Assembly (NCBI GenBank): GCA_013289795.1
Contig: JABCZH010000019.1
Coordinates: 1 to 64,000, forward strand
Direction: 5' to 3'
DNA length: 64,000 nt
Source: Acidobacteriota bacterium
Lineage (GTDB): Bacteria; Acidobacteriota; Terriglobia; Terriglobales; Acidobacteriaceae
Shown: one piece after another, positions 10,268 through 18,929 of the stretch
Layout: each line of letters starts with the position of its first letter
Numbering within the stretch: position 1 is the first letter of the stretch
Program-made: the position numbers and the translations under genes
The notes under the pieces: generated by a model
What the model saw: the letters and a program-made list of their open reading frames with translations, nothing else
Told to the model about the DNA's origin: nothing
Database searches by the model: none

Positions 10268-10559
10268 CGCAACCTCCTACGGAGGGCTCTCGGGGTCGGC
10301 CTAAGCTGTGGAAACAAGACCAGGCTAAATGGCCTAGGATCTGCCGCGAGAAACAGTACCACGGCTGAGCAGCGAAGAAGTGGTCGTATAGGGCTGTTGT
10401 GCTTCGACATACTGTAACGGCCAGGAGGACGAGGGCTAGTGATATTGTGGCACTCTAATCCCCACATCCCCGCAATCCAAATTGCTGCCCTTACTGCGGT
10501 AACGAAGGAATCCGCCCATCCGGTTGACGCTCTCTTGTTAGTTATATCGAGTGCTCTGA
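10268..10559. other. Intergenic region between divergent signalling genes
   Basis: About 290 bases that separate the minus-strand 4HB-GGDEF-EAL gene from the plus-strand zinc-protein gene. It should contain both promoters. TTGACG followed by TTATAT is present near 10523-10546, ahead of repeat copy B, but the spacing is poor. The AGGAGGT ribosome site of the minus-strand gene lies at 10273-10279. I see no conserved open frame or stable RNA motif here. Confidence 0.35.
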
Positions 10560-10624
10560 GGTTGCACACCTAATGCCCCAAACCAGGACAAGCGAAAGGA
10601 GTACCGTAAAGACGTGAGATGTTA
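10560..10624 (+). repeat. Copy B of the three-copy upstream element (65 bp)
   Basis: Begins GGTTGCACACCTAATGCCCC and runs through GAGTACCGTAAAGAC to GATGTTA. Compared base by base with copy C (15130-15194) it is identical at 52 of 65 positions with no gap. The last bases overlap the start codon of the following gene, so the element covers leader, ribosome site and start. It could be a duplicated promoter-leader or an RNA regulatory element. Confidence 0.7.
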
Positions 10625-10829
10625 CACGACGAAATGGATGAAAGGCGGCACCACATTCAAGTGCACGTTTTGCAAACATAGCGTCACGACCCTCGACTTC
10701 AACAGCACACTGGGCAAGCGCCGCACGCAAGCGGCAGCAGCGATAGATCAGCATGCCCGCTCGTTGCATTTGTCCTTCGTCAGTGCTAGGCAAACTGAGG
10801 GTAGAAATGTTCTGGCAGTTCTGCACTAA
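10614..10829 (+). CDS. Small C2H2-like zinc-binding protein
   Basis: A 71-residue frame with GTG start (GTG AGA TGT). Its core reads TFKCTFCKHSVTTLDF, then GKRRTQAAAAIDQHARSLH. The CxxC and HxxxxH pairs are spaced like a single zinc finger of the C2H2 or BED kind. The last 19 residues after SLH look unstructured. It may bind DNA or RNA, or a protein partner; function is not known. The ribosome site GGAG is about 12 bases before GTG, which is long. A start at the in-frame ATG 10638 would keep the whole zinc motif. It sits directly under repeat copy B and ahead of the REC-kinase gene, so may belong to its operon. Confidence 0.55.
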   Translation: MRCYTTKWMKGGTTFKCTFCKHSVTTLDFNSTLGKRRTQAAAAIDQHARSLHLSFVSARQTEGRNVLAVLH

Positions 10830-11048
10830 GAGTTCTCAGGGTTTCTCTGCTCGAAACTGAGGCGCGAAAGGATTGAGGTTTGTACGACTGAAAATCCATA
10901 CAGGGTTCGAGATTCCCCGTCCACCACTGCTGATTCGCTTGCTGCGGGAACGCCAGACCGCGAGTGCGTCCAAGCTGCGCAGGGCAACCGGCCGACGGAC
11001 CCTGAGGAGCGTATTTCCAGTGACGCTTCTCGCGCGGCCAAAACACAA

Positions 11049-12179
11049 TTGCGAGTATTGCTGGTGGAGCACAATCCGGACGACGTAGAACTAGTGTTGC
11101 ACACCCTGCGGAACAATGGGTTCGATGCATCTGGCGACGTAGTTCAAACCGCCGAGGAGTTTACCTCTCGAATACGTGCGATTCCGTACGATCTCATCCT
11201 TGCCGATTACAACCTGCCGCAATGGCGTGGAACGGAGGCGATCGACATTCTTCGCCGAGAAGACCTCGATGTGCCGCTGATCGTCGTGACAGGCTATCTG
11301 GGCGAGGAGAAGGCGGTGGAGTACATCAAGCAAGGCGCTACTGATTGTGTTCTAAAGGACCGCCTCATCCGGCTCGCGCCCTCTGTCCGCCGTGCCTTGA
11401 AGGAGAAGCGACTTCGGGAACAGCACCGTCAATCTGAAAAAGAGCTGGCTGGCAAGGTTATTGAACTGGCCCGTTCCAATGCGGACCTTGAGCAGTTTGC
11501 TTACGTGGCCTCGCATGACTTGCAAGAGCCATTGCGGATGATTGCCAACTACACCCAGCTGCTGGCGGAACGATATCGCGGCAAGCTGGACGAACAGGCC
11601 GACAAGTATATCGGTTACTCGGTGGATGGCGCAGTGCGCATGCAGGCTTTAATTAAGGACCTACTGAACTTTTCCCGGGTTGCCAAACAGGAGATTAAGC
11701 ACCAAACCACGGATTGCGGCGCGGTTGCGGAACAAGCGGTCAAAAACCTGCGGGCCGCGGTAGAGGAGAGCGGCGCAGTTGTGAATTGGAGCGGCTTGCC
11801 CGTGGTCATGGCCGACCCCGCACAGCTCACTCAGGTATTTCAGAACCTGATCGCAAACGCCATCAAGTTTCACGGATCGGAAACACCCAAGATCCAAATC
11901 GACTCAGAAAAGAAGCACCACCAGTGGGTATTTGCGGTTTCCGACAATGGCATCGGCATCCCGGCTGAGAGCTGGCAGGACATCTTCGTGATCTTTCGGC
12001 GCTTGCATACGCGGACCGAATATGCGGGCAATGGGATCGGACTGTCGATGTGCAAGAAAATCGTCGAACGGCATGGTGGAAAGCTCTGGGTCGAAGCTCA
12101 GGCCAACCCGGGCTGCTGCTTCAAATTTACTTTGCCAGCGGAACCACCCCCTCGGGCAACCCAGGTAGCACGAGCATGA
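11049..12179 (+). CDS. Response-regulator histidine kinase (REC-HisKA-HATPase)
   Basis: Soluble kinase of 376 residues with an N-terminal receiver (1-120; phospho-accepting Asp in LADYNLP, VTGYLGEE, VLKDRL) and a phytochrome-type kinase core: HisKA with the histidine in ASHDLQEPLR, and HATPase_c with NLIANAIKF, DNGIGI and GNGIGL. The acidic pocket reads VEHNPDD where VEDNPDD is usual, so one of the two metal-binding acids is a histidine. The start is a TTG inside an open frame that continues upstream to a TAA at 10827-10829 without any ATG or GTG, so the exact start is uncertain. The last codons overlap the CHASE3 kinase (ATGA at 12176-12179), which implies coupled translation. Confidence 0.88.
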   Translation: MRVLLVEHNPDDVELVLHTLRNNGFDASGDVVQTAEEFTSRIRAIPYDLILADYNLPQWRGTEAIDILRREDLDVPLIVVTGYLGEEKAVEYIKQGATDCVLKDRLIRLAPSVRRALKEKRLREQHRQSEKELAGKVIELARSNADLEQFAYVASHDLQEPLRMIANYTQLLAERYRGKLDEQADKYIGYSVDGAVRMQALIKDLLNFSRVAKQEIKHQTTDCGAVAEQAVKNLRAAVEESGAVVNWSGLPVVMADPAQLTQVFQNLIANAIKFHGSETPKIQIDSEKKHHQWVFAVSDNGIGIPAESWQDIFVIFRRLHTRTEYAGNGIGLSMCKKIVERHGGKLWVEAQANPGCCFKFTLPAEPPPRATQVARA

Positions 12180-14590
12180 AAACAGCCGAAGCGCCGATTG
12201 AGGCCGCCCTCCGACAGAGGGTCACAGTCGGTTTCGTTGTGGCCGTGCTCCTGACCGGCTTCATGGGACTGCTTGCCTGGCGCACCAAACAAGTGGCGTC
12301 AAACGAGTCCGATCTCGTCGCCCATACCTATTCCGTGATTGGCACGCTAGAAGCCACATTTCAACACTTGATGGAAGTGGAAAACAGCGCTCGGGCATTT
12401 GCGCTGACCGGCATGGAACCGCTGCTTGCCCACTATAAGGATGTACGGGCGACCGTCGCACAGGACCAGGAAAAACTGCTTCATTTGACCGCAGACAATC
12501 CCGATCAGCAACGACGACTGAACGTGCTTGAGCCGCAGGTGCGTGGCGCACTTCAATTCGCCGAGAGCATAGTCGTCAAGCGCTCCCAAATGCACGCAGC
12601 GCCTAGCGCCAACGAGGTTCTAGAGGCGGAGAAACTCACAGATGCAGTGCGCGCCACAATCCAAGAAATGAAGGCAGAGGAAACGCATTTGTTGAGTCAG
12701 CGCACCCAAAAGGCCAGTGCGGGACGACGGTTGACGAGTTTCATCATGGTCGTCGGCATGTTGGTGGGGACGGGCTTGCTGGCGCTGGCCAGGTTGGCGG
12801 TCAACCGCGAGATCGACATCGGCGCACAAGCACGGGCGCAAATCAGCATTCTGAACGCCGAGTTGGAGCAGCGCGTGGAACAACGGACAGCAGCCCTGCA
12901 AGCCGAGATCACCGAACGCAAGGCTGCACTGAGGGAACTGGCTGATCAAAAGTTTGCTCTCGACCAACATGCCATTGTGGCAGTGACCGATGTCCAAGGC
13001 ACCATTACCTACGTCAACGATAGGTTTTGTACCATCAGTCAATATTCCACGGATGAACTGATCGGCCAGAATCACCGCATTCTCAACTCTGGCCACCATC
13101 CCAAAGAGTTTTTCCAGAAGATGTACCACAGCATCGCCAACGGCCAGGTCTGGCATGGCGAGATTAAGAACCGGGCCAAAGACGGCTCCATCTACTGGGT
13201 GGACGCGACCATCGTCCCGACCTTAAGTACAGAAGGCAAACCGCGCCAGTACGTTGCCATCCGGACGGACATCACAGAACGCAAGTTGGCAGAAGAGGGC
13301 CTGGCTGGGCAGGCATTGGAATTGTTAACACAGGCCGAAGAACTGGCCAGCTCGCGACAAGCCCTGGAAACTCAGACGCTCATGCTGCAGTCCGTATTGA
13401 ACAGCATGGCCGAGGGCTTGGTCGCGGCAGACGAACAGGGAAAGTTCGTCCTCTGGAACCCCGCGGCGGAGAAAATCCTTGGAATGGGTGCGGCAGAACT
13501 TGCCGTCCAGGAATGGTCTGAGCATTACGGCCTCTTTCGGAGCGATAAGGTGACACCCTTTCCAACTGACCAACTTCCTTTGGCTCGCGCTATTCACGGG
13601 GAGGTGACCACGACCGAGATGTTTGTGCGGAATCGTGAACTCGCCGAAGGCGCGTGGATCGAGGCTAGCGGCGGTCCCCGGAAAAACAAGGAAGGCTTGG
13701 TGTGTGGGGGAGTAGTGGCTTTCCGTGACATTACCCAGCGGAAGGTGGATGAGCAGGAAATCCAAGAACTCAATGAGAAGCTCGAACAAAGGGTGGCAGA
13801 ACGAACGATCCAGCTTGAAACCGCCAACAAAGAACTGGAAGCTTTCAGTTATTCGGTGTCGCATGATCTGCGCGCGCCCTTACGGCACATCAGCGGTTTT
13901 TCCAAACTGCTGAGGGAGGAATTCGGTTCCACCCTCGATCCTCACGCCCAACACTACCTGGAGCGCATTCAGACGGGAACGCAAGAGATGGGCCTACTGG
14001 TAGATGAATTGTTGAACCTGGCAAGGGTTGGGCGCCAGGCGCTAAATCGCCAGCCCACCAGGTTGAACTCGATTGTCGCGGAAGTGGTGACGATTCTACA
14101 GCCGGAAATTGAGGGACGGAATGTGGAATGGGTCATCGCCGATCTGCCCGTCGTAGATTGTGATCCCGTTTTGGTCAAGCAGATCTTTCAAAACCTGTTG
14201 GCCAATGCTCTCAAGTTCACCCGTCCTCGCGTCGGCACTGATGGAAGCGCTCCGGTGGGGACGACCGCGCCCTTCCTGCAAACCGTCATCGAGGTCGGTT
14301 ACACAGACGAAGGCGGCCAACCAGTTTTGATAGTTCGCGATAACGGCGTGGGCTTCAACATGAAGTATGTCGACAAATTATTCGGGGTCTTCCAGCGCCT
14401 GCATCGCACCGAGGAATTCGAAGGCACCGGCATAGGCTTGGCGACGGTGCAACGCATCGTTCACAAGCACGGAGGCCGAGTGTGGGCGGAGGGAGAACTG
14501 GACAAGGGCGCCGCTTTCTATTTCACGCTCAGCGTCGGAAAACAAGTTCAATGGAAAAGCAATGGAGCTACGGCTGGAGGCCGACTATGA
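12176..14590 (+). CDS. CHASE3-PAS-PAS membrane histidine kinase
   Basis: Inner-membrane sensor kinase of 804 residues. TM1 (about 17-36), periplasmic CHASE3 helical domain, TM2 (TSFIMVVGMLVGTGLLALA, near 185-205), coiled coil, PAS (about 265-380, with HHPKEFF and ITERKLAEE), second PAS (about 415-530), HisKA with the histidine in SVSHDLRAPLRHISGF, and HATPase_c (NLLANALKF, RDNGVGF, GTGIGLATVQ). I chose the ATG at 12176 because it overlaps the stop of the preceding kinase as ATGA and gives a normal N-terminus; the frame is open further upstream inside that gene. It overlaps the next response regulator in the same way. There is no receiver of its own, so the downstream Rcp1-like protein is the likely partner. 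Confidence 0.93.
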   Translation: MKTAEAPIEAALRQRVTVGFVVAVLLTGFMGLLAWRTKQVASNESDLVAHTYSVIGTLEATFQHLMEVENSARAFALTGMEPLLAHYKDVRATVAQDQEKLLHLTADNPDQQRRLNVLEPQVRGALQFAESIVVKRSQMHAAPSANEVLEAEKLTDAVRATIQEMKAEETHLLSQRTQKASAGRRLTSFIMVVGMLVGTGLLALARLAVNREIDIGAQARAQISILNAELEQRVEQRTAALQAEITERKAALRELADQKFALDQHAIVAVTDVQGTITYVNDRFCTISQYSTDELIGQNHRILNSGHHPKEFFQKMYHSIANGQVWHGEIKNRAKDGSIYWVDATIVPTLSTEGKPRQYVAIRTDITERKLAEEGLAGQALELLTQAEELASSRQALETQTLMLQSVLNSMAEGLVAADEQGKFVLWNPAAEKILGMGAAELAVQEWSEHYGLFRSDKVTPFPTDQLPLARAIHGEVTTTEMFVRNRELAEGAWIEASGGPRKNKEGLVCGGVVAFRDITQRKVDEQEIQELNEKLEQRVAERTIQLETANKELEAFSYSVSHDLRAPLRHISGFSKLLREEFGSTLDPHAQHYLERIQTGTQEMGLLVDELLNLARVGRQALNRQPTRLNSIVAEVVTILQPEIEGRNVEWVIADLPVVDCDPVLVKQIFQNLLANALKFTRPRVGTDGSAPVGTTAPFLQTVIEVGYTDEGGQPVLIVRDNGVGFNMKYVDKLFGVFQRLHRTEEFEGTGIGLATVQRIVHKHGGRVWAEGELDKGAAFYFTLSVGKQVQWKSNGATAGGRL

Positions 14591-15087
14591 ACCCAACGGA
14601 ACTCGACATACTACTGGTGGAAGACAATCAGGATGATGTAGACCTTGCCCTGCACGCCTTGCGGCGGGAGAAACTGGCGAACAACATCTTCGTGGCGCGC
14701 GATGGCGAGGAAGCTCTGGACTTTCTCTTCTGTCGCGGGGCGTTCGCGCATCGAGCGTTTGATCAGCCGCCTAAATTAGTGCTCTTGGACTTGAAACTAC
14801 CCAAGGTGGATGGAATGGAGGTGCTCAAACAGGTAAAGAGTGACCCTCGGACCAAGACTATTCCAGTCGTTATTATGACCTCGTCCAAAGAGGAACGAGA
14901 CTTGATGAGCGGCTACAACCTAGGGGCTAACAGCTACATCCAGAAACCAGTCGACTTCGACCAGTTTCGCGAGACAGTCAAGAACGTGGGATTGTACTGG
15001 CTGGTCACCAATCAGCCGGTCCCGGCTAAGGCTTTGCGCGCCCCTGAGCGCCTAACCTCCGTCGTCAGCCGGGTACAAGTAACTTGA
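14587..15087 (+). CDS. Rcp1-like single-domain response regulator
   Basis: A stand-alone receiver of 166 residues with the extended alpha4-beta5 region typical of Rcp1, the partner of phytochrome kinases. Visible: ILLVEDNQDD pocket, phospho-accepting Asp in VLLDLKLPKVDG, TSSKEERD and the lysine in YIQKPVDF, followed by GLYWL, the family end signature. It has no output domain, so it relays phosphate or binds a partner. The ATG at 14587 overlaps the TGA of the CHASE3 kinase, so stoichiometric translation and pairing with that kinase are likely. About 25 extra residues follow the domain. Confidence 0.92.
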   Translation: MNPTELDILLVEDNQDDVDLALHALRREKLANNIFVARDGEEALDFLFCRGAFAHRAFDQPPKLVLLDLKLPKVDGMEVLKQVKSDPRTKTIPVVIMTSSKEERDLMSGYNLGANSYIQKPVDFDQFRETVKNVGLYWLVTNQPVPAKALRAPERLTSVVSRVQVT

Positions 15088-15129
15088 CCACCGAAAATCC
15101 CCGCTAGCGAGCGCTATTTACTGGGCAAT

Positions 15130-15194
15130 GGTTGCGCACCTATTGTCCCAAAACGGAACCAGCAAACAGAGTACGGTAAGGACTTGAGATGTTA
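15130..15194 (+). repeat. Copy C of the three-copy upstream element (65 bp)
   Basis: Begins GGTTGCGCACCTATTGTCCC and ends GACTTGAGATGTTA, with the ATG of the next response regulator at 15189. It is identical to copy B at 52 of 65 positions. At the position where copy B reads GTG AGA TGT TAC and opens the zinc-protein frame, copy C reads TTG AGA TGT TAA, so that frame closes and the ATG in another frame is used. TAAGGA six bases before the ATG serves as ribosome site here. Confidence 0.7.
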
Positions 15195-15650
15195 AGGCAA
15201 CCGGCACAGACAAAAATGACCGAGATTCTGCTGGTAGATGACAATCCTGCGGACACCGACTTGACTAGTGAAGTGCTAGCGCGCAGCGGCTGGCCGAGTC
15301 ACATCCACGCTGTGACCGACGGTTTGGAAGCGATCGCGTTCCTGCGCCAGGAAGGGAAGTATTCCAATGCGCTTCTTCCCGACTTCGTGATCCTTGACCT
15401 AAATCTGCCGAAGAAGGACGGTCGCTCAGTGCTGGTCGAGATCAAGGCCGACCCGGTCCTCCGGAAGATCCCGATTGCGATCTTCAGCACGTCCAAGGCC
15501 AGGGAAGACATTGTTCGAAGCTATGAACTGGGAGCGAACTGCTATGTGAGCAAACCCGGCAATCTGCAAGACTTTATCTCCGCTGTGACATCAATTGGAG
15601 AGTTTTGGTTCGGCTTGGCGCATTTGCCGCGCGAGGATAACCATGAATAA
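15189..15650 (+). CDS. Rcp1-like single-domain response regulator
   Basis: Receiver-only protein of 153 residues, second of its kind within 600 bases. Visible: [13 protein letters not shown] pocket, phospho-accepting Asp in [21 protein letters not shown] and the lysine in YVSKPGNL, with the FWFGL end motif. The ATG at 15189 has TAAGGA at good spacing; an internal ATG at 15216 directly before TEILLVDDN is an alternative. It ends inside the start of the next REC-kinase (8-base overlap), so the pair is probably translated together. The leader is repeat copy C. Confidence 0.9.
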   Translation: MLRQPAQTKMTEILLVDDNPADTDLTSEVLARSGWPSHIHAVTDGLEAIAFLRQEGKYSNALLPDFVILDLNLPKKDGRSVLVEIKADPVLRKIPIAIFSTSKAREDIVRSYELGANCYVSKPGNLQDFISAVTSIGEFWFGLAHLPREDNHE

Positions 15651-17223
15651 CGGCCATACTCATGTTTTGTTGATTGAAGACAACCCGGGAGACGCGGATC
15701 TGGTTCGCTTGCGCCTTGTTGAGGGTGATTCCACGGTCGACGTAAGCTGTGTGAACCGCCTCGCGGATGGGCTTGCCTCTATGGCGAAGGAACCACCTTC
15801 AGTCGTCCTGTTGGACTTGAACCTCCCCGACAGCCACGGGGCAGATACCTACCGCGAGGTGCTGGAGAAAGCGCCCGGCGTGCCCGTGGTGATCCTCTCA
15901 GGCCAGGATGATGAGGCACTGGCCATGAAGGCGATCCACCAGGGCGTGCAGGATTATTTGGTGAAAGGCGATATCACCAGTAACCACCTGGAGCGTGCCA
16001 TGCGCTATGCCATCGAACGGCAGGCTCTGACACGCTCTCTCGAGATAAGCCGTCACCAGCAACTCGAGTTTAAGAATCAATTCCTGTCTCATGTTTCACA
16101 CGAATTGCGGACACCCCTGACCTGCATTTATCAATTCGTCACCATCCTGCTGGACGGCTTGGCGGGCGACATCAATCCCGAGCAGCGCTGGCACCTGAGT
16201 ACGGTGTTGGAGAGCGTACACCAGTTGCGGGCCATGATCCGCGATTTGCTGGAGGCAACTCGCGCTGAGTCAGGAAAAATTCGCATCGAGCCGCGTTTCG
16301 TCCTTGTCGATGATGTCGTCCGGCAGGCTGCTTCCATGATGGCGCCCACCGCCAAGGAAAAGCACGTTCGTCTGGAAGTTGGATTGGGTACTAGGATTCC
16401 GTTTGTATATGCGGATCCCGAGCGCGTGCTCCAGGTGCTCATCAATCTCATTGACAATGCTATCAAGTTCACCCCTGGCGAGGGGTCGGTCATGGTGAAA
16501 GCTTGCATCGTGGATGCCGACCCGAACATGGCTTACATCTCCGTAGCTGACACTGGCTGCGGCATCGCCCCGGAAGCCAAGGCCCTGATCTTCGAACGTT
16601 TGTATCAGGACCCAAATTCAGTCGATAACAAGCGCTCTGGGTTGGGCCTGGGACTCTTCATTGCAAAAGAACTGGTCGAACTTCACGGTGGCCGAATCTG
16701 GGTAGCCAGCGAAATCGGGAGTGGCAGCACATTCTCATTCACCTTGCCTCTGTATTCGCTGGCGAAGTTACTCTTTCCCGTCATCACCTATGCGGGGCAA
16801 TTGCGGGAAGCCATTACTCTAGTCAGGATTGAACTTACACCGCTTCCCAATTCCCATGGAAGCAACTGGAAGGACATCTGCCAGCAGTCTCTGGATACGC
16901 TTCGACGCTGCGTTTTTCTCGATAAAGACCTGGTCCTTCCCGTTTCGGGGAATATTGGAATCAGCACGATCTTCTTGGTGGCCGCATCGACCGACTTGGA
17001 ACGAGCGGAAATCATGATGAAGCGCATTCGTGAGCAACTGGGAGTGGGCGCAGGTTTCAAAGCCGCTGGAATCTTGACAGTGTCGGCAAGAGCCGTGCCG
17101 CTGCCTTCCACCAACGGAAAGCAACTTGAAGACTTGGTGCAGGCAGTTGCGGATGGAGTAACGGAAATGGCGGCGGAGGCGCTGGCCACAAAACCTTTTC
17201 AGAAAGCACGAGTGCAGATGTAA
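15643..17223 (+). CDS. REC-HisKA-HATPase kinase with a degenerate GGDEF-like C-terminus
   Basis: Soluble 526-residue protein. Receiver (1-125; [10 protein letters not shown], Asp in [24 protein letters not shown]), HisKA with the histidine in [10 protein letters not shown], HATPase_c ([25 protein letters not shown]) to about residue 375. A further 150 residues follow. They contain [11 protein letters not shown], a long helix, [14 protein letters not shown] and a paired-helix region [16 protein letters not shown], a pattern like a diguanylate cyclase core, but without the GGDEF signature. I infer a catalytically dead cyclase-like domain, perhaps a sensor or dimerisation module. The ATG at 15643 follows GAGGATAACC and overlaps the previous gene by 8 bases; earlier codons in the frame belong to that gene. 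Confidence 0.88.
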   Translation: MNNGHTHVLLIEDNPGDADLVRLRLVEGDSTVDVSCVNRLADGLASMAKEPPSVVLLDLNLPDSHGADTYREVLEKAPGVPVVILSGQDDEALAMKAIHQGVQDYLVKGDITSNHLERAMRYAIERQALTRSLEISRHQQLEFKNQFLSHVSHELRTPLTCIYQFVTILLDGLAGDINPEQRWHLSTVLESVHQLRAMIRDLLEATRAESGKIRIEPRFVLVDDVVRQAASMMAPTAKEKHVRLEVGLGTRIPFVYADPERVLQVLINLIDNAIKFTPGEGSVMVKACIVDADPNMAYISVADTGCGIAPEAKALIFERLYQDPNSVDNKRSGLGLGLFIAKELVELHGGRIWVASEIGSGSTFSFTLPLYSLAKLLFPVITYAGQLREAITLVRIELTPLPNSHGSNWKDICQQSLDTLRRCVFLDKDLVLPVSGNIGISTIFLVAASTDLERAEIMMKRIREQLGVGAGFKAAGILTVSARAVPLPSTNGKQLEDLVQAVADGVTEMAAEALATKPFQKARVQM

Positions 17224-17300
17224 CCGAAGTAAGAGAATAAACCCAAGTAGATTACGGCCGGACCAAGACAAATCAAATGGAACCAAACGGAGGAAATACA

Positions 17301-17702
17301 ATGGACAAACCGAAGATTCTGATCGTCGACGATGACCCCGACCTAAGACGAGCACTAACAATACGTCTGCGGGCAAGCCACTACGACACGGTGCAGGCCT
17401 CAGATGGTTATTCCGCTATTGCCGTGGCGCAGAAGGAGCAGCCGAATCTAATCATTCTTGACCTCGGCTTGCCAGCCGGAGACGGCTTTGTTGTTTTGGA
17501 GCGATTGCGGGGAAATGACGCGCTGTCGAGTATCCCCGTCATTGTCTTGACCGCACGCGACCCCCAATCTAATGAGCACAAAACGCTGCAAGCAGGGGCT
17601 CTCGCTTTCTTTCAAAAGCCTGTGGACAATAGTGACCTACTGGATATGATTCGCACAGCCATGCCCAATGCTTGGTCGGCCGCCGCTGCCTTGCCTTCGT
17701 AA
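17301..17702 (+). CDS. Single-domain response regulator
   Basis: Receiver-only protein of 133 residues with ILIVDDDPDLRRAL, phospho-accepting Asp in IILDLGLPAGDG, LTARDP and lysine in FFQKPVDN. It lacks the long Rcp1 insertion and resembles CheY/OmpR-type receivers. The ATG at 17301 has GGAGG seven bases upstream. It lies 77 bases after the REC-kinase and may be its phosphate acceptor. After its TAA the same frame stays open for 57 more codons and encodes a membrane helix (next entry). Confidence 0.9.
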   Translation: MDKPKILIVDDDPDLRRALTIRLRASHYDTVQASDGYSAIAVAQKEQPNLIILDLGLPAGDGFVVLERLRGNDALSSIPVIVLTARDPQSNEHKTLQAGALAFFQKPVDNSDLLDMIRTAMPNAWSAAAALPS

Positions 17703-17876
17703 AGGGAGACGACCCAGCCGAGCGAAGAGTGCAGGATTGAACTGGTTCAGAATCTTACTCCCCTCATTCCATCGCCTGTCCATGCCGCGAAAGTCGTTGG
17801 AGGTTTCATTGTGCTGGCCGCTGGATTTCTTGGTTTTGTAATCGATGCCCTCATTGCATATCTCAAGACAAAATAG
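17703..17876 (+). other. In-frame membrane-helix extension or small membrane protein after a stop codon
   Basis: Directly after the TAA of the response regulator, the same frame continues for 57 codons to a TAG at 17874-17876. It contains a proline-rich turn and a strong hydrophobic segment, KVVGGFIVLAAGFLGFVIDA, ending IAYLKTK. There is no ATG, GTG or TTG in the open stretch before the helix. A CTG at 17742 preceded by AGG six bases earlier is the only plausible separate start, giving 44 residues. The alternatives are a separate small membrane protein with a non-standard start, stop-codon readthrough that would anchor the receiver in the membrane, or a decayed gene. Confidence 0.35.
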
Positions 17877-17974
17877 CGGAATGCTAAATCAGATCAGCCC
17901 CCCAAACCAAGTGACCGAGCCGCTGAACTCTCGTGTGCTATGTTGATTCTCTAGAATTGTCAAGAGAACTGTGC

Positions 17975-18859
17975 ATGCGAGTTACGATCTTTGGCGCGAG
18001 CGGACTGCTTGGCAAGGCGCTAGTCCGTGAGTGGAAGTCGGATGAAGTCATCGGCCTCAGCTCGAAAGACGCCGACATTCGCGACCCGAAGCAGGTTCTT
18101 GCTGCTGTGCAACGCACTCAGCCAGAGTGGATTGTCCTGGCTGCAGCTCATACCGAGGTTGACGGTTGTGAGAGCGATCGTGAGCGGGCGTTCGGTGTGA
18201 ACTGCAGCGGCGCGGTCAACGTCGCGCAGGCCGCCAAGGCCTGTGGCTCACGCCTGCTCTTTCTCAGCACCGACTATGTGTTTGACGGTTTGGCCGCGAC
18301 TCCCTACGAAACGGATCATCCCCGTGCACCGCAAAGTGTCTATGGAAAATCCAAAGCTGATGCGGAAGAGCAGCTCATCCAGATTCTGCCGGATTGCTGC
18401 ATTGTCAGGACGTCGTGGCTGTTCGGCATCGGTGGCAAGTGTTTCCCGGACACGATTCTCAGAATCGCAGCAACCAAGCCCGAGATTGACGTGGTGGACG
18501 ATCAGCGCGGCCGTCCCACTCATGCGCCGGATCTGGCCCGCGCCATCATCCACCTTTGCCGTAAGCAGGCCGCAGGCATCGTACATGTGACCAACGCCGG
18601 AGATTGCTCGTGGTTCGAGTTTGCTCGCGAGATCATCCGCGGTGCCGGATTGAATACCGTGGTACGGCCAACCACCGGTGAAAAGTTCGCTCGCCCCGCC
18701 AAGCGGCCGAAATATTCCGTGCTGTCCGCGAAGAGCCGGGCAAAATATGGCATCGACATGCCGCACTGGCAGGATGCCTTGCAGGCTTACCTGCTTGAAC
18801 GAAGAACGGGGGCTAGTCCGGCCGAACATCTCGGATCTTTCCGAGGTAGTCGACTTTAA
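17975..18859 (+). CDS. rfbD: dTDP-4-dehydrorhamnose reductase-like (RmlD family)
   Basis: NADPH-dependent reductase of 294 residues that, by family, makes dTDP-L-rhamnose from the 4-keto intermediate for cell-surface sugars. Visible: N-terminal dinucleotide fold FGASGLLGKAL, STDYVFDG, the catalytic YGKSKADAE (Tyr-x3-Lys) and the family region RTSWLFG. Length is normal. I use the ATG at 17975 (MRVTIFGASG); 14 codons further upstream are open but lack the domain. No rmlA, B or C gene is nearby, so its exact substrate is less certain; other sugar-nucleotide reductases of the same family are possible. Confidence 0.85.
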   Translation: MRVTIFGASGLLGKALVREWKSDEVIGLSSKDADIRDPKQVLAAVQRTQPEWIVLAAAHTEVDGCESDRERAFGVNCSGAVNVAQAAKACGSRLLFLSTDYVFDGLAATPYETDHPRAPQSVYGKSKADAEEQLIQILPDCCIVRTSWLFGIGGKCFPDTILRIAATKPEIDVVDDQRGRPTHAPDLARAIIHLCRKQAAGIVHVTNAGDCSWFEFAREIIRGAGLNTVVRPTTGEKFARPAKRPKYSVLSAKSRAKYGIDMPHWQDALQAYLLERRTGASPAEHLGSFRGSRL

Positions 18860-18929
18860 AAACTACACCAGCGCGATTACCATAGATCACGCTCCCTACA
18901 CTTAGCCCAGAAAGCCCGTCAAACTAGAC

